A DNA stretch of 7,918 nt from Dehalococcoidia bacterium. Lineage in GTDB: Bacteria; Chloroflexota; Dehalococcoidia; SAR202; UBA826. Made by a program: the position numbers and the translations under genes. Below the pieces are notes generated by a model. It worked only from the letters and a program-made list of their open reading frames with translations, did no database searches and had not been told where the DNA came from. The stretch lies in contig DTSF01000281.1 of the NCBI GenBank assembly GCA_012965485.1, forward strand, positions 1 through 7,918, given 5' to 3'. This document shows positions 1-5,242 of this stretch, in pieces (the first letter of the stretch is position 1; each line of letters begins with the position of its first letter).

Positions 1-730
1 CTAACCCTTCGGAGGATAATTTTCGTATAAGTGTAAGGATATCGGATTGGTCCCAAAGATTTGTCTCAATATTAGTTTTTGATAGGACTATTGTGAATTC
101 CCCCTTGGGTTCGACAAAATGAACTAGCGCGTCAGAAGGAGTCCCGTGGAAAGTCTCTTCGTGAATTTTAGTCATCTCTCGTGCTATGAATACGTTGCGG
201 TCAGGAAAGAGTAATGCCATTTTTTCAAGCAAGCTGCGGACCCTTCTCGGAGATTCAAATAACACAAGGGGCAGGTTTGCTGCCCCATAATGTTTTAAAA
301 ATTTTGATAAATCACCTTTCTTCCTTGGCGGGAACCCTGTGAATACGAATTCTTCTAGGGGAAATGGGCACATGGATAAAATGGTGGTAACAGCTGACGG
401 CCCAGGTATTCCAACCACGGAAAAGCCAGCTGAATCAACTTCCTTGACTAAATCATAACCGGGATCACTGATACCTGGGGTGCCAGCATCGGTAGTTAAA
501 GCAACATCATTGTCGACTAATGCGTTAAGTATTCCCGGAATTTTCCTAAAGGAATTATCTTTATTGAAACTGGTTTTTTTTGTTTTGATGTCATATCGGC
601 TTAGCAATTTTTCAGTAACCCGAGTATCTTCAGCCGCAATTAAATGCACCTCAGAAAGGATGCGGATTACTCTAAAACTAACATCCTCCAGGTTGCCTAT
701 AGGAGTTCCGACTATATATAGAGTACCCAT
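1..730 (-). CDS. rsmI: 16S rRNA (cytidine(1402)-2'-O)-methyltransferase RsmI, 3' end missing
   Basis: RsmI uses S-adenosylmethionine to methylate the 2'-OH of C1402 in 16S rRNA, in the decoding centre, acting on the 30S subunit in the cytoplasm. 243 residues are visible and the frame is still open at base 1. E. coli RsmI has 286 residues, so roughly 40 C-terminal residues probably lie outside the window. Family motifs appear in order: VGTPIGNL (7-14), AAEDTR (32-37), the SAM-binding TTDAGTPGISDPG (79-91), PGPSA (109-113), FESPRR (158-163), and AREMTK followed by a HGT turn (183-196). These are the hallmarks of the tetrapyrrole-methylase fold as used by RsmI. The ATG at 730 places the first strand (LYIVGTP) where the family usually starts. 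The ribosome site is weak (GCGGA about 8 bases upstream). It lies 45 bases downstream of the hydrolase at 776-1471, so the two may share a transcript. Identity is secure; only the C-terminus is unseen. Confidence 0.96.
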   Translation of the reverse strand, partial: MGTLYIVGTPIGNLEDVSFRVIRILSEVHLIAAEDTRVTEKLLSRYDIKTKKTSFNKDNSFRKIPGILNALVDNDVALTTDAGTPGISDPGYDLVKEVDSAGFSVVGIPGPSAVTTILSMCPFPLEEFVFTGFPPRKKGDLSKFLKHYGAANLPLVLFESPRRVRSLLEKMALLFPDRNVFIAREMTKIHEETFHGTPSDALVHFVEPKGEFTIVLSKTNIETNLWDQSDILTLIRKLSSEGL

Positions 731-775
731 TAGGTATTTCCGCTTATCTGTTGGGTGAGGTTGATATTCTCTACG

Positions 776-1471
776 TTATCTTTCGAGCAATTGGGATAGT
801 TCTTTGGGGTGACTAAGCATTGGATAGTGGCCAGCTTCCAGCTCATGCCATTGAGCATTTAATTTTTGAGCTGTTCGGTATTGATGGTCCCGCGAAGGAT
901 TCGCACTCAATGCACATCGGATAACTGTGGCATCCCATTTTTGGCTCCAAAATCCATCTAATTCTCCTGGGGCATCGGTCGCTTCTTTTGGGTGCATAGT
1001 AACTCTATCTATAGCCCATTTTCTGAGGTTTGGTTCTAGATCTTGAAAAAGGCGTTCTTCTATTTCCGTCTTGGATGGTCCGCGGGTGAGTTCAGTGATA
1101 GCTAAAGGGTAGGATGGGTCTCTTACCACGATGTCAGCTACTTTTTCACCTGGTTGAGGAGCCAATGCGTCTACAAAAAATATGTGTTGGATACGATCAC
1201 GAGATAATTCGGCTACCCTGCAGGTCACCAGCCCTCCAGTGCTGGTTCCAACGAGGGTTATATCTGTCAAATCTTGATAGCGCAAAAGATCAGATACCTC
1301 TTTTGCTTGAGTTGAGATCGTAATACCAGGCCTTATGGAGCTCGCCCGTTCCCCGCAACCATCAAGGGTAGGGGTATAAACGGTGTGCCCTTTTCCCGCC
1401 AACTTTTCTACAGTAGGTTTCCAGATCCATCCTCCTTGATAAGACCCGTGTATCAATACGTAAGTTGACAT
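776..1471 (-). CDS. alpha/beta hydrolase, small esterase-like (HNL/methylesterase type)
   Basis: A 231-residue cytoplasmic alpha/beta-fold hydrolase with no signal peptide. It opens with the strand and oxyanion loop typical of the plant methylesterase / hydroxynitrile-lyase-like group (YVLIHGSYQGGWIW, residues 4-17). The nucleophile elbow is GTSTGG with Ser77, and the C-terminal histidine is in EAGHYPMLSHP (His215). The acid residue is less clear. Where relatives usually have a Cys-x-x-Asp after strand 6, this protein has CALS, and the nearest Asp is Asp195. The ATG at 1471 is chosen over an in-frame GTG at 1477 because AGGAAGG sits 5 bases before the ATG but would overlap the GTG. The substrate cannot be read from sequence; members of this group cleave esters or act as lyases. 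It precedes rsmI on the same strand and is divergent from the exported hydrolase at 1560. Family is confident, substrate unknown. Confidence 0.88.
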   Translation of the reverse strand: MSTYVLIHGSYQGGWIWKPTVEKLAGKGHTVYTPTLDGCGERASSIRPGITISTQAKEVSDLLRYQDLTDITLVGTSTGGLVTCRVAELSRDRIQHIFFVDALAPQPGEKVADIVVRDPSYPLAITELTRGPSKTEIEERLFQDLEPNLRKWAIDRVTMHPKEATDAPGELDGFWSQKWDATVIRCALSANPSRDHQYRTAQKLNAQWHELEAGHYPMLSHPKELSQLLER

Positions 1472-1476
1472 ATACA

Positions 1477-1483
1477 CCTTCCT
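1477..1483 (-). promoter_or_regulatory. ribosome binding site deciding the hydrolase start
   Basis: AGGAAGG on the minus strand ends 5 bases before the ATG at 1471. It touches the alternative in-frame GTG at 1477, which is therefore an unlikely start. Confidence 0.6.
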
Positions 1484-1501
1484 AAAGAGTTATTGCTGAA
1501 A

Positions 1502-1528
1502 GTATACTACCCGTGTACTGGAGCATAC
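1502..1528. repeat. three phased G(T/C)RTAC hexamers in the divergent spacer
   Basis: Within the 76-base spacer between the two divergent hydrolase genes lie GTATAC (1502-1507), GTGTAC (1513-1518) and GCATAC (1523-1528). Their starts are 11 and 10 bases apart, about one helical turn. The first is a perfect palindrome and part of AGTATACT (1501-1508). The position between divergent starts would suit a regulator binding site, but that is inference. The motifs are short and could be chance. No convincing -35/-10 pair was found on either strand of this spacer. Confidence 0.3.
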
Positions 1529-1547
1529 CTGAAATTTAAGGGGTATT

Positions 1548-1551
1548 AGGA
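1548..1551 (+). promoter_or_regulatory. probable ribosome binding site of the exported hydrolase
   Basis: AGGA (within TTAGGAA) ends 8 bases before the ATG at 1560, an acceptable though short Shine-Dalgarno match. It supports this ATG, which also begins a clean signal peptide. Confidence 0.45.
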
Positions 1552-1559
1552 ATTGAGAA

Positions 1560-2699
1560 ATGCATAAATCAATTAAGATTTCTCTTCTACTCATTTTTCT
1601 GATGGTAATACTTTTAATCACTCCTCAAGCTAGAGCTTCTGTCAAAGCAGCCCTTTTTATCCCGCAAATTTTGCCGGCGATTCCAATTAAACCTTTGGAA
1701 TATGTTTCAGGCACCCCCGTACGGGAGGAGATAACTTTTGAGTCTTCTGAAGGTTTGTCTGAGGCTGACATTTATATGCCTTCCGGAAAGGGGACTCATC
1801 CCGGAGTAGTTTTTTTCATGGGCATCGTTCCCCCTGACAGGGAAGAAGAACGTATCCTGGCTTTGGCAGAAGGTCTAGCTAGAACCGGTATGGTAGTTTT
1901 GATTCCCTGGCTTGATACCCAGACCGAAAATAGGCTGATAGTTGATGACATAGAAGTCCTGGTCGACGCCTTCGTGTACCTCCAAGGACATGAAAGGGTC
2001 GACAGCAAACGAGTTGGAATGGGAGGGATCTGTACAGGTGCTTCAATGGTTGTAGTTGCGGCTCAATCAGAACGAATTAATGAAGAAGTTGCTTTCATTA
2101 ATTCTTTTGCTGGTTATTACAATGCTTTTGATCTCGTTAAATCTACTTCTTCGGCAACTAGATTTGAAGGAGACGAATCCGAGGACTGGATTCCTGACAA
2201 ACTAACAAAAAATTTGGTTAACACCCATTTGATTGAGGGTGCTGAAAATAATGACCAAGAAATTCTTCAAAATATATTGGATACGGGTATTTGGAATCAA
2301 ACTCAGCGCGAATCTTTGAGCAACAGTGGTAAATCTGTATTGACCTTAGTTAGTAGTCCGACATTGCAAGAGGCTGACAAAGCGGTCGATGAGCTGAATT
2401 CTAGAACAGTAGCTTTTCTTAACGCGGTTTCTCCCAGTACTAATATAAGTATGTTGAAAGCGGATGTTTTGCTGATGCATGATCTGCACGACAGGTTAGT
2501 TCCGGCCGAAGAATCAAGAAGGTTTGCAGAAGATGTAAGGGAAATTGGAGGCGAGATATATCATACTGAGTTTTCCTTGTTTCAAAATGCAGTCCAAGTG
2601 CATACAGACGAAACAGAGCAAGCGGGGACACTAAATTTTATAAAACAGGCCTTCAAACTCTATAAACACATGTATAAAATAATGTTGTTATCTTCCTAA
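1560..2699 (+). CDS. exported dienelactone-hydrolase-like alpha/beta hydrolase with Cys nucleophile
   Basis: A 379-residue protein with a Sec-type signal peptide: basic start (MHKSIK), hydrophobic core at residues 8-20, and an Ala-Arg-Ala site at 24-26, so cleavage after 26 is likely. The mature part resembles the dienelactone hydrolase family. It has a core strand GVVFFMGI (82-89), a nucleophile elbow GICTG with Cys158, an acid motif MHDLHDRLVP (306-315, probably Asp311), and a candidate histidine at 348 (VQVHTDE). Dienelactone hydrolases use a Cys-Asp-His triad, which matches. In the classical 236-residue enzyme the Cys and Asp are about 50 residues apart; here they are 153 apart, because of an acidic, probably helical insertion at about 190-295. 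That segment could be a lid or a partner-binding region. It is transcribed alone, divergent from the 776-1471 hydrolase and convergent with the slipin gene. Fold and export are well supported. The substrate is unknown, and true dienelactone hydrolysis is not implied. Confidence 0.85.
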   Translation: MHKSIKISLLLIFLMVILLITPQARASVKAALFIPQILPAIPIKPLEYVSGTPVREEITFESSEGLSEADIYMPSGKGTHPGVVFFMGIVPPDREEERILALAEGLARTGMVVLIPWLDTQTENRLIVDDIEVLVDAFVYLQGHERVDSKRVGMGGICTGASMVVVAAQSERINEEVAFINSFAGYYNAFDLVKSTSSATRFEGDESEDWIPDKLTKNLVNTHLIEGAENNDQEILQNILDTGIWNQTQRESLSNSGKSVLTLVSSPTLQEADKAVDELNSRTVAFLNAVSPSTNISMLKADVLLMHDLHDRLVPAEESRRFAEDVREIGGEIYHTEFSLFQNAVQVHTDETEQAGTLNFIKQAFKLYKHMYKIMLLSS

Positions 2700-2885
2700 T
2701 TGGTAACAGGTTACAAAATAGAATTTTTTGAAATAGCTACGGAGGCAAAACTGGCTGAACGGTTTTGAGTCCTTTATGGGAAGGATAAAAGAATCTCTGC
2801 CGGAGGCCAGTTTATATACAAGGTAAAAAAACACCTTTTAACGGTAATGTAATGCCGAGTAGTTTTTCATGATCAGCCAATTGAC
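2700..2885. other. convergent intergenic spacer with small inverted and direct repeats
   Basis: This 186-base gap separates two convergent genes and holds no credible coding region. Visible structure includes GTAAC-AG-GTTAC (2703-2714) followed by an A/T-only hairpin-like stretch with a T run (2716-2728). There is an 8-base inverted repeat AAACTGGC / GCCAGTTT (2748-2755 and 2806-2813), and a direct repeat CGGAGGC (2740-2746 and 2801-2807). A weak hairpin AAGGT / ACCTT (2820-2837) is followed by a short T tract on the plus strand. One or more may serve as terminators for the two converging transcripts, but none is a strong GC-rich hairpin with a long T tail. Confidence 0.35.
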
Positions 2886-3785
2886 CTATGCGTCATCGGT
2901 AGGTTGGCTTTCTTCCTCCCTTGACTGCTTGTCTTCTATTAGAGACAAGGCGGATGCAAATGGGCCAAGCAGTTTTGTGAATTCCATGGGGAATATAAAT
3001 TTTGTGGAATCCCCTTTTCCCATTTCTTTTAAAGTCTCAAAATATTGTAAGCTGAGTGTTTTGGTGTCGATATTTTTCGCTACTGAATATATTCTGTCTA
3101 AGGCAGCGCTGAAGCCGTCGGCTCGGAGAATAGAGGCCTGTTGATCTCCCTCTGCTGTAAGGATTTCAGATTGGCGTTGCCCCTCGGCCCGTAATATTTC
3201 GGCCTGCTTTTCTCCTTCTGCTACTGTTATGGAGGCCTGTCTTGTCCCTTCCGCCTCGGTAACTTCTGCTCTTCTTAATCTCTCCGCTGCCATCTGACGG
3301 TTCATTGCTGACTGTATGTCTGTCGCAGGCTCTATTTCCTTTATTTCGACTTGTGTCACTTTGATACCCCAGCGGCCAGTAATCTCATCTAGCTTGACCC
3401 TCAATTCATCGTTGATTCTCTCACGCTGGGATAGCACCTCATCAACAGTCATTTCTCCGACCACTGCCCTCAGTATTGTCGTAGCCATTCCAATTACGGC
3501 CTGATGGTAATTGATGACCTCCAACACAACCTTCTGGGCTTGATGTTCAATTGGGCGAAGGAAAACGAGGAAATCTATGTCTAATGGTGCGTTATCACTA
3601 GTAATGTTGGTTTGACGAGGTATATCTATTACCTCTTCTCGTAGGTCGATCATAGTGGTAGTTTGAATAGGCCAGACCAGAATTCGTAATCCTGGACCTT
3701 TAAGGCCACCTGTTTCACTAAATTTACCCAAGGTAAATACGGCTAGCCTCTCATATTGGCGAACTATCTTAATGTAGGGGATCAT
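2886..3785 (-). CDS. slipin / stomatin-like SPFH-domain protein lacking the usual N-terminal membrane segment
   Basis: Slipins form ring or cage oligomers at membranes and act with an NfeD partner in membrane quality control. In Pyrococcus, the NfeD-type protease PH1510 cleaves the stomatin PH1511. This 299-residue protein has the SPFH entry motif IKIVRQYERLAVFTLGKF (5-22), GPGLRILVWPI (30-40) and the domain core to about 165. A coiled coil at about 165-224 is built from 11-residue repeats around AEG..QA.IL (177-224). A low-complexity acidic tail ends the protein (285-299). Relatives usually carry about 20-25 hydrophobic residues before the IKIVR..ER motif; here only MIPY precedes it. The start is well supported: AAGGAG lies 6 bases upstream and overlaps the nfeD stop, and the frame upstream of the ATG encodes polar residues only. 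It follows nfeD by 10 bases on the same strand, implying translational coupling. Family is very secure; membrane attachment is uncertain. Confidence 0.94.
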   Translation of the reverse strand: MIPYIKIVRQYERLAVFTLGKFSETGGLKGPGLRILVWPIQTTTMIDLREEVIDIPRQTNITSDNAPLDIDFLVFLRPIEHQAQKVVLEVINYHQAVIGMATTILRAVVGEMTVDEVLSQRERINDELRVKLDEITGRWGIKVTQVEIKEIEPATDIQSAMNRQMAAERLRRAEVTEAEGTRQASITVAEGEKQAEILRAEGQRQSEILTAEGDQQASILRADGFSAALDRIYSVAKNIDTKTLSLQYFETLKEMGKGDSTKFIFPMEFTKLLGPFASALSLIEDKQSREEESQPTDDA

Positions 3786-3791
3786 TTGAAA

Positions 3792-3797
3792 CTCCTT
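3792..3797 (-). promoter_or_regulatory. ribosome binding site of the slipin gene overlapping the nfeD stop
   Basis: AAGGAG on the minus strand is 6 bases before the slipin ATG. Its first two bases are the last two of the nfeD TAA stop (3798-3796). This arrangement supports coupling of the two genes and fixes the slipin start. Confidence 0.75.
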
Positions 3798-5160
3798 ATA
3801 ATTCTTCTGATTTTTCAGAGACGATTAATTGCACCCCGTCATAACTGCTGATGACGACCGATCTTCCGGAATCTATTTTTAAATTACTTAACGAAGTTGC
3901 ACTCCACATTTCGGACCCGACCCATACCGTACCGTTCGGATTCAAAGTCCCCTTCACAATGCCTTCGCTTCCGATCAAGGTGCTGTAGTTGCTCGGACTT
4001 CCTCGAGCTATCGAATCCCGCAGCGCTAAAATTAAAAACAAAACTAAACCTGATAAAACAAGAATTACCGATCCCAAGAGCCACATACTCAGGCTGAAGA
4101 TATTGGCGTGAAAGGAATTATCTCCGAAACCTCCATATAAAAGAAACCCCCCAAGACCAAAACATATCGTACCACCTATTGCAAAAAGACCTATTCCTGC
4201 ACCTTGGGTTTCTATTACAAAAAGTATTAGCGCTGCCAGTATCAATACCGTAGCAAACCAATTCACGGGTAATTGCCCCATTCCTACAAAAGCTAATGCC
4301 GTTGCAAGCAACCCAACAAAGCCCCCCACCAAAATACCAGGATTAACAAATTCAATTGTCAAAGCGATGCTACCAATAGTGAGGAGTATAAAAGTTATAT
4401 TAGGATCACCGACAGCATCGAGAAATTTTTCCTTCCAGTTACGTTTACCTTCGTATAAATTCATAGATGAAGTGCTGATAGTCGTTGATCCCGATTTGGT
4501 TACCACTGTTTTACCATCAAGAATAGCCAGCAATTGATCCCTATCTTTGGCCATATAGTCAATTATGTGGCTTTCTAAAGCTTCTTCTGCGCTATATGCC
4601 TTGGCACTTAAAACGGTGGCCTCAAGGGCCTTAACATTTCGACCCCTGGTTTCAGCGATGCTTCTCATAAGAGCCGCTGTGTCTTGAGTTGCTTTACTTG
4701 CTAAGGTTTTGTTTAAGTCAGACCCATCCGATAAAACTGGGGATGCAGCGCCAATATTGGTAGTGGGTGCCATTACTGCTATATGTGAGGCAGCAACAAG
4801 AAAGGTGCCTGCCGACCCTGCTCTTGCACCGGATGGCGAAACGTATGTGATGATTGGAACATCCGAATCTAGAAATGAGGCGACTATCTTTCTGGTCGTA
4901 TCTAACATACCCCCTGGGGTGTTTAGTTCTATAAGAATGCCAGTAGATTCATTAGATTCCGCTTGTGCAATCATTCTTTCCAAGTAGTCAGCTGTCGAAG
5001 GCTGTATTGGCCCGTTCACTTTAAGTACCATTAAATCATTGTTAGTGGAGGCATATCCGATGTAATGACTAAGAAATGCTAATGCGAAGAAGATGGGAAT
5101 ACAAACCTGGGCTGCCAACAGTAATTTACTCATAAATCTCCACTTGGAATGAATTACCAT
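3796..5160 (-). CDS. nfeD: full-length NfeD-family membrane serine protease (ClpP-like domain, membrane region, OB domain)
   Basis: This is the long form of NfeD, an integral membrane protease paired with slipins. In the 454-residue reading a hydrophobic signal or anchor (12-37) precedes a ClpP-like domain (about 42-230). It has NTPGG (80-84), the nucleophile motif SGARAGSAGT with Ser116, and Lys156 in a KATQDTAALMRSIAE helix. That Lys sits 40 residues after Ser116, close to the Ser97-Lys138 spacing of Pyrococcus PH1510, so a Ser-Lys dyad is likely intact. Several membrane segments follow (about 255-273, 277-294, 300-317, 321-345, 355-380), including the signature IEFVNPG (269-275). The C-terminal OB domain spans about 393-454. 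The start is debatable. The ATG at 5160 has no ribosome site. The in-frame ATG at 5133 (445 residues) has GGAG 4 bases upstream and gives a tidier signal peptide ending GYA. The slipin gene follows after 10 bases, and the GGT-like gene lies 82 bases upstream. Confidence 0.94.
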   Translation of the reverse strand: MVIHSKWRFMSKLLLAAQVCIPIFFALAFLSHYIGYASTNNDLMVLKVNGPIQPSTADYLERMIAQAESNESTGILIELNTPGGMLDTTRKIVASFLDSDVPIITYVSPSGARAGSAGTFLVAASHIAVMAPTTNIGAASPVLSDGSDLNKTLASKATQDTAALMRSIAETRGRNVKALEATVLSAKAYSAEEALESHIIDYMAKDRDQLLAILDGKTVVTKSGSTTISTSSMNLYEGKRNWKEKFLDAVGDPNITFILLTIGSIALTIEFVNPGILVGGFVGLLATALAFVGMGQLPVNWFATVLILAALILFVIETQGAGIGLFAIGGTICFGLGGFLLYGGFGDNSFHANIFSLSMWLLGSVILVLSGLVLFLILALRDSIARGSPSNYSTLIGSEGIVKGTLNPNGTVWVGSEMWSATSLSNLKIDSGRSVVISSYDGVQLIVSEKSEEL

Positions 5161-5197
5161 TCGGAATATTTACAATTCAAACCATTCTAGTTTGTCG

Positions 5198-5235
5198 TTG
5201 ACCTTAATGCTATTGTTAGCCAAAATTTTGACCTT
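5198..5235. repeat. 8-base direct repeat upstream of nfeD
   Basis: TTGACCTT occurs at 5198-5205 and 5228-5235 (AAGGTCAA on the minus strand), with starts exactly 30 bases apart, close to three helical turns. Between them is a 10-base palindrome, CAAAATTTTG (5221-5230), which overlaps the second copy. All of this lies in the 82-base gap between the GGT-like gene and nfeD, where an nfeD-slipin promoter or operator would be expected. A regulatory role is inference. No good -10 hexamer was found. Confidence 0.35.
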
Positions 5236-5242
5236 GTATCTT

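Noticed and set aside
1501..1508. AGTATACT as a -10 element for either divergent gene
   Set aside because: No acceptable -35 hexamer at 16-18 bases on either strand; it is kept only as part of the phased repeat.
2776..2826. 16-codon open frame in the convergent spacer
   Set aside because: Too short, with no ribosome site at a proper distance and composition like non-coding DNA.
2869..3144. 91-codon plus-strand frame opposite the slipin 3' end
   Set aside because: It lies opposite the slipin coding sequence, has no ribosome site, and its protein has no family-like features.
3786..3821. Upstream extension or frameshift that would restore a membrane segment to the slipin
   Set aside because: The in-frame codons upstream of the ATG encode polar residues (SLKNQKNYKEFQ), and the region is the conserved end of nfeD plus its stop codon.
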